Positions 1 to 11,343 of a stretch of DNA of 64,000 bases are shown here, one piece after another; the first letter of the stretch is position 1, and each line of letters begins with the position of its first letter. This DNA comes from Fremontodendron californicum (taxonomy: Eukaryota; Streptophyta; Magnoliopsida; Malvales; Malvaceae). The DNA lies in assembly GCA_030761205.1 (NCBI GenBank), contig JAULJL010000028.1:15861001-15925000 (forward strand). Direction: 5' to 3'. The position numbers and the translations under genes are program-made. The notes beneath the pieces were generated by a model. The model had not been told where the DNA came from. It was given only the letters and a program-made list of their open reading frames with translations, and did not search any database.

Positions 1-1304
1 ACCCATGGATCTCTCAAATACTGATAAATACAGTATCATTGGTTTATCCGAATAGGTGGCATTAATACTGGTGGGTTGGATAGATAATGTTTAACCTTTT
101 CAAATGCAATCTAACAACCTTCATTCCATTCTCCTGGATCACGTTTTCGAAGTAGCTTAAATATTGGATCACATTTGTCGGTTAATTGAGAAATAAATCG
201 AGCAATGTAATTCAATCTCCCCAGAAAGCCTCTTATTTCCTTTTGAGTACGAGGTGGTGGCAGATTCTGAATAGCCTTCACTTTATCCGGGTCAATCTCA
301 ATTCCTCTTTTGCTGACGACAAAACCCAACAATTTTCCCGAGGTGACTCCAAAAGTGCATTTTGCCGGATTTAGCTTGAGTCTAAATTTCCTTAATCGTT
401 CAAAGAGCTTCTTAAGATTCGCAATATGCTCCTCTTCTCCTTGTGACTTTGCGATCATATCATCAACGTAGACCTCAATTCCCTTATGTATCATATCATG
501 AAACAAAGTCACCATGGCTCTTTAGTATGTTGCCCCAGCATTCTTCAACCCAAATGGCATTACTTTGTAGCAGAAGGTTCCCTACATTGTAACAAATGTG
601 GTTTTCTCCATATCTTCCGGTGCCATCTTGATCTGATTGTATCCTGAGAATCCATCCATGAAAGAAAATAAAGAACTCTTTGCCGTATTATCCACCAAAG
701 TATCAATATGGGGCAAAGAAAAACTATCTTTAGGGCTGGCCTTGTTCAAATCTCGGTAATCAACGCATATCCGCACCTTGCCATTCTTCTTTGGTACTAG
801 AACAATATTTGCCACCCATTCTGGATATTTTGCCACCTCTAAGAATCCAGCATCAAATTGCTTCTTCACCTCCTCTTTTATCTTTAACAGCATGTCAGGC
901 CTCATTCTTCTCAACTTTTGCTGAATTGGCTTGCATTCTGGCCTTAAAGAGAGCTTATGAACCACAATATATGGATCTAACCTGGCATGTCTTGGTAAGA
1001 CCATGCAAATACATCCATATATTCCTGGAGTAAAGCTATCAATTCACCCTTTATTGATGATGACAATGAAGTTTCGATTTTGACTTCCTTTATCTCTTCA
1101 CCATTTCCCAGATTTATCGTTTCCAATAATTCTTTGTGAGTAAGTACTTGTTTCTCCTCTTGTTCTATTTTCCTTAATAGATCCGGAGGTAGACCATAAT
1201 CCTTAGTATCTTCGTTAGCCTCAAAATCACCCGTGCAAATGGGTCTTTCAAAATTAATTTCAGAATTACTGAAAGGAAGGTCCTCATATTCCGCATTCGC
1301 ACAC
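1..1304 (-). pseudogene. Reverse transcriptase / start of RNase H (pol) of element 1, broken
   Basis: The reading runs right to left from the candidate intron acceptor at 1305. A linker of about 100 residues (EYEDLPFSNSEINFERP, then an EQEEKQVLTHKELLE stretch) leads to DVFAWSYQDMPG, the usual segment just before the RT domain. The RT fingers and palm follow, with PKKNGKVRICVDYRDLN (about 750-800), FMDGFSGYNQI (about 640-660) and the catalytic YVDD (459-470). RNase H begins near position 60 (PMILYLSVFE). Breaks: a frame change near 985, stops TAG 582-584, TAA 522-524 and TAG 111-113, and another frame change around 60. The palm motif is intact but no continuous polymerase can be made. The domain continues past the left edge. 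Confidence 0.9.
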
Positions 1305-1513
1305 CTGTAAATAGGTGGAGAAGAAACAATATAGGAAAATATATAATGAAAACAAAATAAATAACAAAAATGAAAAATATGGACACATCAATATGGATAA
1401 AATGCATTGTGCTTGTTATTTATTGAATGAAAATGTTTAAAAAGCCCATTACAGAAAAAACTCTTAATATCTCTGGGTAAAGATAATTAAGATTGCTTTT
1501 TTAAAAGTATTAC
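1305..1513 (-). other. Candidate Ogre-type intron between protease and RT
   Basis: On the minus strand the gag-pro frame ends in an immediate TAA within ACGTAATAC, which also provides a GT donor at 1513. A pyrimidine-rich tract and CAG at 1305-1307 give an acceptor 209 bp downstream. Removing 1513-1305 would join the upstream frame (FKSIPT) to the RT linker frame (CANAEYED) without a stop. Ogre elements are known to carry a spliced intron at this place, so splicing versus retention would set the Gag-Pro to Pol ratio. The exact sites are predicted by eye. Element 2 cannot confirm them because it lacks this region. Confidence 0.7.
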
Positions 1514-2519
1514 GTTGGAATAGACTTAAAAACTATGGGCAACTTAGTCGCACTCCAGTTGGTTAGTCTATATCCTGGTGGACAAGGTCGCACCATCCAG
1601 TTAGCATTCTCTCTTTCAATTCTGTCTTCCTTAGTCGTGCAGATCTCCACATCATACATCTGCTCATCACTATTCACCCGAAATCTCTCGAAGGCTTGCT
1701 CTATCATTACGAGCACATCATCATAATTCTTTTCTCCGAACAGAGAACCGACTGAGCGAAAGCTGTGAAGGATAGGTGGGAATGTCATAGGCTCCCATTC
1801 AATATCCATACCCGTAAGACGGGTCATCCTCCTTTGTCGATTCTTTTCAACTTATTTTCTTTTCTCATGGGCCTTCGAAAGATACCCTAGGCCAAACCGG
1901 TATTTCTTTCCTATTACCTGCATCGCTCGAGCCATTCCTTAAAGATATTTTCCCAATCCTTTTCCAGCCTTGTAGCCTTTTCCCACGGTGGTTCTTACTC
2001 CCAGCCTTGTGTTCTTGGACAATCTTGGTTTTGGAATTTTCCGTCCTTCAGTGACGAAAATTGCATTTACGAATTCCAAAGACCAGAAAGAACACTCCAC
2101 GGCATCTTCATTGGGCTCAAAATAAGGAGATTCAGTAGATGCGGAGGCTATTATATCTTCTTATCCTGATACTGTGATCAAACGGCCCTCCATCACAAAT
2201 TTTAGCTTTTGGTGAAGAGACGAGGGTACAGCCCCAGCTGAATGTATCCACGGCCTTCCCAACAAGCAATTATAAGCTGGATTAATATCCATGAACTGGA
2301 AGTTCACCGTATAAATGCACGGGCCTATCTCCTGAGGAACTTCAATGGTTTCCATAACCTCTCTCCTTGTTCCATCAAAAGCCTTGACCACTTTGCAACT
2401 TGGTATCATATAAGATATATCCACTGGCAATTTGGATAGGGTTGCTAAAGGCATCACATTTAGTGAAGAACCATTACCCAAAAGGAACCTTGGTAATATG
2501 TGCCCCTTACAAGTAGTAG
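1514..2519 (-). pseudogene. Aspartic protease plus G-patch-like region of element 1, broken
   Basis: The retropepsin part reads LLGNGSSLNVMP at about 2450-2490 and YNCLLGRPWIHSAG at about 2230-2280. This matches the start and end motifs of Tat/Ogre proteases. The expected active-site Asp before NGSS is Gly here, so the enzyme would be inactive. After a TAA at 2161-2163 the same frame continues into a basic glycine-rich stretch at about 1850-2020 (TTVGKGYKAGKGLGKYL, stop, then FGLGYLSKAHEKRK). This resembles the G-patch found behind some retroviral and Ogre proteases. A further segment of about 100 residues (1514-1827, MTRLTGMDIEWEPM to FKSIPT) leads to the intron donor. It follows gag in the same polyprotein. 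Confidence 0.8.
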
Positions 2520-5271
2520 CTATATGGAGAGCTTTCGTTGATCCAATACCATTGGGTGGTATCTCCTCATAGCTGAAAATATGTAGTCATCTACTGCGAT
2601 GTTTCTTCCCACCAGCCTGTCCAATTTTTCTACTGATATATTATTAGCCACGTATGCCTGATTTAATACTCTTAACATGGCATTTCTGTGTGGCTCTGAA
2701 TTCAAAAGCAAGGATAAGATTGAGATTCTAGCTGGTTGACGCTGCAGTTGTTCAACCACGCTATACTCACTGTACTTTATGAATTTTAAGAACTCACAGG
2801 CTTCCTTCTCACATACTGGTTCTTTCATTCTGTTAACCGGGGCTGATCCCCTCTCTGTTTCTTTTGGCAAATCCATCTCAATATAGATTGGCTCAACTAC
2901 CTTTTTCCCATTATTTGCTCCTCTGTCTTTCCCTGCTAACCCCTGTTTAGCAACCTCCGGAGCATAACACCTTCCGCTTTGGGTTAAATAGCCCACACCT
3001 GTGATATCCTGTTGACTTGAAGGCCCAGGCATAACCATGCTGCAATCGTATTTCCATGGTGCAGCCTTGTTTTCCTTGTATGAAAAGGAAACAGGTAAAT
3101 CAATGATTAACTTGGGCCCATTTTCTTCAATGACTGGCATAACTTTCTCCTTCGGTTCATCATAATAGATGATCAGGGGTCTTCCTATCCCATAGCCACC
3201 TGCATTTTCAATGACTTCTATTTCCTCCTCTATCTCCACGTAGAATTGGGCTTCCCCATTATCCATCATCCTTTGGACTTTAACCCGAAAATCCCCGCAG
3301 TCTTGTATGTCATGGCCTCCACACTTATGGAACGGGCACCAATTATGCACCATTTTTGCAACCATTTTCAGACTATCTGTATCTTTCACCAATCCTGCCT
3401 TGACCATTTCAACCCATACTGCCAGCATCGGAGTCCTGACTTCCCTAATATCCTTTTTTAATCTTCTGCCTTCTCCGGTCAATATTTCATTTACCTGATT
3501 CCCAGCGTGATCGGGTAGTGGGTTTCCAGCTACGTTGGGCCCATTTTTGACCCAAACTTCACAACCCCAGCATCGATCAGACTTTGGACTTTCTTTTTGA
3601 ATGCCAGGCAATCTTCAATCGAATGTCCTTGGATTCCCGCTTGGTATGCGCAGTTAGTGTTTGCATTGTACCATCTTGGATATGGAGGTGTCAGAGGTTT
3701 GAGGTACACGGGTGCAACAAGTTGACCCTATAATAGTTTTGGATATAGCTCACCGTAGGTGGTAGAAATATGATCAAATTGGGTTTTTTGATCTTTCCTT
3801 GGTGAACGTTGATCATTGCGTGCGGGACCCTGAGTGTTTGGGACAGTATTTCTAGGAAGGGTTATTTGAGGGGATATACCAGTTGGGAACGGCTGTTGTG
3901 GTATATTGGTGTAGGGGAATGGATTTTGGGTAAGGTGGTTGACATTGGGGTACTAAGGATTATACCCCGGGTATGGTGTGTAAGGTGTCGGAGGTGCATA
4001 AGGTGTGGTAGGAGTATAGGGCCTTGGTGGTGTGTATGGTGTAGAAGGTGTATAGGGGTATTGGCTGAAGCTTACTGCATGTGTTTTCTCCTTCTTCTTT
4101 ATAGGAAAAACTCTCTTTGGGGTAGCAGACTCACCCCCTTCCATCTTCCCATTCTTAATAGCTGACTCAATCATTTCTCCAGATATTACTATATCTGCAA
4201 AGTCCTTGGTAGCGCTTCCCACCAATTTGTCATAATAAGGTGCTTTCAAGGTGTTGATGAAAAGCACTGTGGTTTCTTTGCTAGTTAAAAGGGGTTGTAC
4301 TTGTGTGGCCAGATCCCTCCACCTCTACGAATACTCTTTGAAGCTCTCATTGGACCTCTTTTCCGTATTCTGTAATGACAGCCTATCGGGTACCATGTCA
4401 GACACATGCTTATAATATTTCATAAAAGCCCTGGCCAAATCCGTCCATGAACGAATCTGGGTACGACTCAGTTGATTGTACCATCGGGTGGCTAACCCTG
4501 TTAAGCTATCTTGGAAGCAATGAATAAGCAATTTCTCATTATCATCATGCCCTTCATCCTTCTATAGTACATGGTCAGATGAGCTGATGGGTTGGTAGTC
4601 CCATTATACTTTTCAAAGTCTGGTACTTTGAACTTTGGGGGAATTACTAGATCGTGTACCAAGCTCATCTCTTTGGCATCTAGACTGCCAAATAACTTTG
4701 CCCCTTCAACTGCCCTTAGCCTTTCTTCCAGTAGTTGATATTTCTTCTGAGATTCAGCGGTTTCGACCCTCTCCAATTCAGTCATTTTGGCCCTTTCCTT
4801 TTCCGTCATTTCTTCGAAGTCTGGAACTTCGACCTCAATTGGATCCACTCCGATATTACCTCTTTTAGGACCGAAATTTTGTGCTTCGGCTGCTGGTTGG
4901 ATATAAATGTAGGATGCTGCCCCAGTTGGGAGTTCATTTCCCACAGGTTGGGATGTCTGGCCATTTCTTTGTACCACTTCTGGTCGATCTTCCTGGTTCA
5001 CTGCCCTCATTCCAGTAGCTGAATTTTCTCCGGGCCACTTCTGCCTCATCATAGTGCTCATCATCTCCATGAGTTTTGTCATCTGTTCTCGTGTCTCTTC
5101 TTGAGACTTAGTTAACTGTTCCTGCAGTTCTTTCTGGATTCTTTCCATTCTTTCAATTCTGGCAAGCTGATCATTTTCCATGGCTCTTGTTCGAGATCGA
5201 GTATTGTAAGGGTGTTGGAAGTCTGGTTCTCTCTGAATGCGACCAATTGTACCTTTAGTTTTAAAAACCAT
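2520..5271 (-). pseudogene. Gag of element 1, frameshifted
   Basis: The start is the ATG at 5271 (MVFKTKGTIGRIQREPDF). The first 90 residues are a charged helix (IERMERIQKELQEQLTKS). The retrotransposon capsid domain follows, with FEKYNGTTNPSAHL, then after a frame change near 4545 FQDSLTGLATRWYNQL and WTDLARAFMKYY. A stop lies at 4325-4327, then a proline/tyrosine-rich repeat tract (YTPP units, about 3950-4060). The C-terminal part (2520-3611) holds a Cys/His cluster, CPFHKCGGHDIQDCGDF, a degenerate zinc-knuckle-like motif, and RISILSLLLNSEPHRNAMLRVLNQAYV, which is characteristic of plant gypsy polyproteins. At least three frame changes break it. It is the structural protein that would package element RNA in the cytoplasm. 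Confidence 0.85.
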
Positions 5272-5299
5272 GGATTAGAAATTATTGACACATTTCTTA

Positions 5300-5565
5300 T
5301 TTTATTTTATAAAAAATGAATAAATGGATAAATGAATGAATGAACCAGTGTTAATGAATGAACAACTAAGTAATTGACTAAGTGTATGAACCTATAATGA
5401 ATAAATGAATGGACCAATAAATAAATGACTAAGTGTATGAACAAATTATAAAGAATAAATGAATGAATGATTATGAATATAAATGAATGAACAAATAAAA
5501 TAAAATATATAAAAGAAAGAACAAATGAATGATGAATGCATTTAAAAGTATTGGCCCCGAGATAA
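5300..5565. repeat. Imperfect ATGAATGA/ATAAATGA repeat tract between gag and ORF1 (element 1)
   Basis: About 260 bp is made almost only of interspersed ATGAATGA, ATAAATGA and ACTAAGTGTATGA words, so the minus (sense) strand is rich in TTCATT. It lies exactly between the gag start codon and the end of ORF1. The same position in element 2 (39370-39640) has an equivalent tract. No reading frame is preserved through it. Confidence 0.8.
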
Positions 5566-5712
5566 CTCCAACCAAACGATCTTTCATTGATTTCCTGTAA
5601 CTAAATACATCAAAAAAGATCCCTGCTTAAAACAATATGATAATCTGTCTCTCCTAAATAACTATTACAAAATACTGGTCCTATAATAACTCCCTCGGAT
5701 CCTGGACCTTCT

Positions 5713-7463
5713 TCACTGCCCTCCTTTGATTGCCTTACTCTTCCATCTGATCCCTACTTGTTCACGACCTTTTGACGTGTCAGCAGAAGCATCGCCGTGT
5801 AAGATTTCCCTAGCTTGTTTCTCAAGTTGATTTGCTCGAGCTTCCTCATGTTTTGCTTTTTCTGCCCAATAGTTCTTCTCCTTCTTGAGGTTTCTGACTT
5901 CTTGTTCCCACTCCCCGGAAGTCTTGAGAGTCCCCTCGAATTTGAGCTCAAAACGGTACCTCTTGTTCTCTAAGTGTAATTCCTGAAGATCGCTGTGACA
6001 AGTGTCCCGCTCTCTCTTGATCTTTTCCTTTTCTTTTTCTTGAGCTACCTCTCTATCTTTCATATCCTCAAGCTCTTCTTGCAATCGGGCAATTTCCTTG
6101 CTCATTTGGGCCTTTTCTTTTTCAAATTCTGCCCTCGCGATATCTAACTCCGATGGCGCTTCCTTGGGCGGCGAACTCAAATGCTGAACTTCTTCCCCAT
6201 CCGATGTCAACAACCTATCATTAACCCTCGATTCCCTTCATGTCAGGTAATCAGGTGTGACGATATCGGCATAACTAGCTACCTCCACCCGATGAGTTTC
6301 CTTCCATGCCACCACAATCTCATGTACCTTTCCCGAATATCCATCTTCTCCGTAAGCAAATTCCAAATTACTAAGGTAATGGGTCATTGGAGTAAACTGA
6401 CGAGATTCTGATTGCCTCAGTACTAGCAGTGGTGCATAGCTCACTCTCCCCATACTCCCAATAATGGAACAGAAGCTTTATTTTTGCATTTATACAATGT
6501 CGGTATAGGAGCTATCCATGGAGCTCTCCAAACTATCATCTCAGCCCTGATATTCCGGAATATGTTGATCCATTGCTCCTCAGTCCTATTCTCAAGCCAA
6601 TCCCTCTTAAGAAATTCACCAATTGCTGCAAAAGATTTCCAGTATGAGCGAAGAGGGAAATTCTCCTGTTTACAAAAATGGCTCTGAACCCATATCTAGA
6701 GGAGCTGTATACAACCTAGAAAATGACCTTTGCCTTCCCGTCTACAGAAATTCAGGGATCGAATTGTTTCTTCTATGATTATCGAGGCTGGGTTTATCCT
6801 TTGCTCAAGCCTCTCGAAAACATCAAATATGGCCACATCCACATACCCTAATGTTTTTGGGAAGATAACTAAACCATAGATAGCCAAAGCAAAAATATTC
6901 CTAACTGTCTCCTTCCTTGAATGGCTATGGATTAAAGCCCATAAAATGTCCCATGATATACAGTAGCTTACCCCTTTTCGGACAAAATGGCTTTCTACCC
7001 AATTTCTTTCCACTCCCAAAATCTTAGACACATTTTTCTTGAAACCCGGCGTCTTTGTATCCTTCAAATAAATACGATCGGGAATAACATTCTCAATATG
7101 CAGCAAAGTCGAATACTCCTTTGTGGTTGGAGTCATATCCTCTCGGTTGAAGGTAAAACACCGATAAGCGGGATTCCAGAATTGTACCATAGCCCAGATC
7201 ACCTCGCCACTGACCTTAACCTGAGCTAACAGTGCTATGTCCCCATATGTCTGAGTGAAGGCTTCTTTTTCCGATATGTTCCACTGATTCCATATATCAA
7301 TCAATTCTCAGAGATCATTTTGCTTGATAATAAGATCAACCTCGGCTGGCAATGCTGACACATATCCCATCTTCAAACAATCCCCATTATCATGCTGACC
7401 TTTCTCGGACTGTTTCCTAACCTCTAAATGTGTCTCGACCACTGAGACACTCTGACCCTCCAT
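5713..7463 (-). pseudogene. ORF1 of element 1: DUF7745-like domain followed by coiled coil, broken
   Basis: The start chosen is ATG 7463 (MEGQSVSVVETHLEV), shared with element 2. A globular domain follows (about 7300-6690: IDIWNQWNISEKEAF, FWNPAYRCFTFNREDMTP, EEYSTLL-type helix, ALAIYGLVIFPKTLGYVD, FCRREGKGHFLGCIQLL). I recognise this as the plant DUF7745 / mobile-domain-like family, which is common in retroelements of cotton relatives. Then come RAPWIAPI and VSYAPLLVLRQSESRQF (about 6500-6250), and finally about 140 residues of heptad-rich, highly charged coiled coil (6213-5750: EKEKAQMSKEIARLQEELE). A TGA replaces a Trp codon near 7305 and two more frame breaks lie near 6690 and 6240. Ogre ORF1 has no known function. 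Confidence 0.75.
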
Positions 7464-8443
7464 GAAAGCCCTTTTGGTTGAATAATATCCCGAGACTAAT
7501 AACCTTCAAATGTGCAAAAATGATGGCAAGAATGCAAAAAAAAAAAAAAAAACAAAAAACAACAACAAAATGAAAAAGAATTAGTAACGGGAATATATAC
7601 GAATAATACAAAAAACATACATAATTCAAAGCAATAATTATCCCTGAGGATGCCAACAAAATTTCAGCATTATAACACCCCTGGGACAAACCATCAAAAC
7701 TTATTACGGGAATTGTGATAGGCGTTCATCATTGGCCGATTTACAAAAGGTAAACTTATTCGGAATGTAGAATAGAAAGTAAAAGGATTGGAAATATTCA
7801 TCCATGTGTTCTTAGCTTCAGGATATCTAATCGAAAATCCGACATGGCTTTGCTTAGGTTCACTATATGAATGCGAATCAGTTCTAAAAGCCCCGAATTG
7901 TTCCTCACTGTCGCCGGTGAAGGCTAGTAAGGCACCCCGATAAAAGCTGTTTCAATTCGTTAGAGTCTATTTCCCTAGCCCATGTAGATTGTTAATCACG
8001 AAGGCTTAGGTAATTTAGTACTCTGGAAGTGTTTCACTAACCCATGCGGATTGTTAATCACGAAGGCTTAGTTACTTTGCTCCCACCTAAAAGGACGGAA
8101 CCCGGGTATAGGGCTCATGATATGCAAATGCACGTGTAGTGTGTGAGGAGAAATAACAAACCTTTCACCACCTATTCTACACCTCTTATTCTAAATGCCC
8201 CAACAAGATTAAACAATGTAAAGCATCAATTAAGCAAAGAATAAATATATGCAACAAAATAACCAGAGAAAAATAATAATATGTATGCACATGAATATGG
8301 ATATATTAAAAACATTTTATTATTTTCAAAATTCTCCTTATTTTTTTTAAAAAAATATGGGAATTAAAATTAAATACCGAATAAACCAACAAAATCGAGA
8401 CTTTGATAACACACAATTAATTCTAGGCCTGACTCTCTAAATA
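7464..8443 (-). other. 5' leader of element 1 (between PBS and ORF1)
   Basis: About 980 bp with no coding potential on the minus strand. It includes an A17 run near 7530-7547 and a direct repeat of the core GATTGTTAATCACGAAGG (about 7988 and 8050) embedded in TAACCCATGYRGATTGTTAATC words. The part from about 7613 to the LTR is nearly identical to the same region of element 2. By position it should hold cis-acting packaging or dimerisation signals and the ORF1 5' UTR. Confidence 0.7.
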
Positions 8444-8461
8444 TCCCTAGTGGAGTCGCCA
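8444..8461 (-). promoter_or_regulatory. Primer-binding site of element 1
   Basis: Three bases inside the LTR end, the minus strand reads TGGCGACTCCACTAGGGA. It is complementary to the 3' end of a tRNA finishing in GGAGTCGCCA. It begins with TGG, as expected for pairing with the CCA tail. From memory, Ogre elements use a tRNA-Arg primer with a similar sequence; the tRNA identity is inferred, not checked. The same 18-mer occurs in element 2. Confidence 0.85.
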
Positions 8462-9179
8462 AGCTGTCGCAACCTAAAAATAACAAGTCTCATCGCAAGA
8501 CTTTATTATTCGTTAAGCGTGACATTAAAAAACCCGAGAAAAGTCGACTTAATTCCTCTAGAAAAATGAAGGTTTTGAAAATGACCTAAAAAAAGACATG
8601 GAGTCGCCACCAATCTTTTTTAGCTAGGTACGATCGGTCACCTATTAAAATCGATTTTATAAAATATTTTAAAAATTAATTAAAATATTTTTTAAAACCA
8701 TTTCAAGTCTGTGTTTAAAACTAGAATAATCAAAGAAACGGGTTCGGGACTCGATTATGTATGGGGAAGGATTAGCACCCCCCAAAACGCCCGTATAAAA
8801 CGGTACCTTATTAATCGTGTGTTATCTCAAATCTCGGTATAAAGTTGGTTTTAAATTTAGTATTTCAAGTTAATTCCCAATTTAAAGAAAAATAATTTCA
8901 TTTTTAATTAAAAATGATCCGGAATTTATAAATTCAAAATTTTCCTATATTCCCCAACAAACGTGGCAAAATATAGAAATTTTTATTAATTTTGGAAAAC
9001 TTTCCGAATCATTCTCTTTTTAAAGAAGATATTCCATTATTAATAATAATTGATGATATCCTCCCCAGCAAACCCGGTAATGAACTCATGAATTATTTTA
9101 ACTCGGGAAAATCTTTATTTTATTGAAATCATTATCCTTTTTGAAAACATTTAAAAGAAATAATTATGTATATGCATGA

Positions 9180-9600
9180 CATAAATAAAATGACATAGCA
9201 AAATCTAAATAATATAATGCAACCTAAATGATATGACATAATTTGAATGCCTTAGCATATTCTAAATGAAATGAAATATCCTAAGTTATATGACATATTC
9301 TAAATGAAATGAAATATCCTAAGTTATATGACATATTTTAAATGAAATGAAATGACCTAGGTAACATAATATATGCTATATGAAATGTAATATCCTAAGT
9401 CATATGATATATTCTAAATGAAATGTAATATCCTAAATCATATGATATATTCTAAATGAAATAAAATATCCTATATGACATAATTTATCCTAAATGAAAT
9501 GAAATGACCTAGGTAATATAATATATTCTATATGAAATGAAATGACCTAAGTAACATAATATATTCTATATAAAATGAAATAATTTAAATGACATGGCAA
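9180..9600. repeat. Tandem array of about 40-bp AT-rich units in LTR
   Basis: Units of the form TATTCTAAATGAAATGAAAT followed by ATCCTAAGTTATATGACATA or ACCTAGGTAACATAATATA repeat about ten times with small changes. Equivalent arrays occur at 28600-28800, 34270-34560 (inverted) and 43300-43510, so this is a family feature of the LTR. Confidence 0.8.
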
Positions 9601-11155
9601 ATATGAATGATATGGCATATAATTTAAATGACATGGAATATAAAATAATGCTATCATATAATATGCATGGAAAAAAATGAAAATAATAATGCATGAACAT
9701 GCTAAATAATATAACAAAAAAAAATTCACTAAAAAACATAGGATATTATGAAATATTCCAAGTCATATAATAAACAATATAACATAACTCAAAATCATAA
9801 CAATATCATAGAAATTATCATAGAAAAAATCACATATTATATAAAATGCATGAATATGGAAAATGCAATGCATGAAAATGTATTTTTTCCTTTAATTAAG
9901 GAAATCCGTATATTTAAAAAGATATCCGGCTACCTTAGGAAAATATGTCAAATTAAATATTCTAAAACCAAAATACTTTGTGATTGTTTGAAAACAATTT
10001 TGAAAAGCTTAGATTAAAAATAAAAACTGGGCTAAATCTTTTTTAAATGGCTCTAATTTCCTACGTTTAAAATCCCAGCCTTGACCACCCTTAACCCGAG
10101 ACTTAAAAAATCAATTTTAGAGTTTAAAAAGGCTTAGAAACTACCCAAAGTCAGTAGCTAAACTTTCTAATTAGCCCCCTCTAAGTAACTTAACCAAAAC
10201 AAAAAAAATGATTTTCCTTCAAATTCAATTCTGATTTCGCTGTCCAGTTTTAAGCCACAATTTTTTACCCTATTTTTAAAAATTAACAAAAATCTAAAAA
10301 AAATAATGGAGACTTAGAGCATGTAAAACTACACGGAAACAAATCAGCTTAATTTTTTGATTAAAGATGAATGCCCAGAAAAATCGAGAAAGTACAAGTA
10401 CTGGGTGAAAAAACTATTTTGCCAAAATACATTTTTGCCTTTAATAAAATCATTTAAAAATCAAAGTAAAAATATTTAAGACTCACAAAATGACTCACAA
10501 ATATTAGCTAGGACTTTTTAAAAGTTAGATAAAAATTGGCTAAGTAAAAAAAATCACAAAGGTAGAATAATCAATTTGACAACCTTAATTTTCCACAAGT
10601 GTGCTCATGAGAGCAAGACTTTGAACCATTAATTGGCCTAAGTCATTAGTCAAGTGGCATGAACATGAAATGCATGAAAAATTACAGCAAATATGATGCA
10701 TGAAATGCATGAGTTTAAACCTAAATGTCATGAAAAAATGCATGGCATCCATATAGTGACCTAGACCGAAATGAACTTGCATGGCATTTAATGTAACCTA
10801 GGTCTAAAATGCATGAACATGCATGGCAAGATAAATCTAACCTAACATCTAAAATATGAATGGCAAGATCACAAACACAAGGCATGCTTAAACCAAAAAC
10901 TCCACCAAATATCATGCAAATGCTAACCTATCAACTAACATAGCAAAAATGCACACATGATGCTAGAATACATGGAGTGGTCGAATGGCCTATGATTCCT
11001 AACAAGCATGACATTTTCACAAACACTTGGTATACTTAAACTAAAAACTCAATCAAATGTCATGCAAATGCAAAACTACCAATTAACATGGCAAAAATGC
11101 ACATACAATGTAAAACACGTGGAGTAGCCGAATGGCCTCAAGCTCCAACAAGCAT

Positions 11156-11343
11156 GGCATTTTCACAAACACTTGATATACTAACATGCTCAACTAAAAT
11201 ATAACACTCAAATCATGCAAACACAAAGTAGAAATACTAAAACCAAACAAGCATTTTCACAAACACTTGATATACTAACATGCTCAACTAAAATATAACA
11301 CTTAAATCATGCAAATACAAAATAGAAATACTAAAACCAAACA
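11156..11343. repeat. Two about 94-bp direct repeats in LTR
   Basis: Two neighbouring copies start GCATTTTCACAAACACTTGA and end in ACTAAAACCAAACAA, differing at few positions. Shorter versions of the CACAAACACTTG word precede them (about 11010) and follow them (about 11350). The inverted counterpart is at 32530-32720 in the solo LTR. Confidence 0.75.

Noticed and set aside
5713..7463. DUF7745-like ORF considered as an independent host gene
   Set aside because: It occurs twice at the same position between leader and gag of two LTR elements, in the same orientation, and is broken in both.
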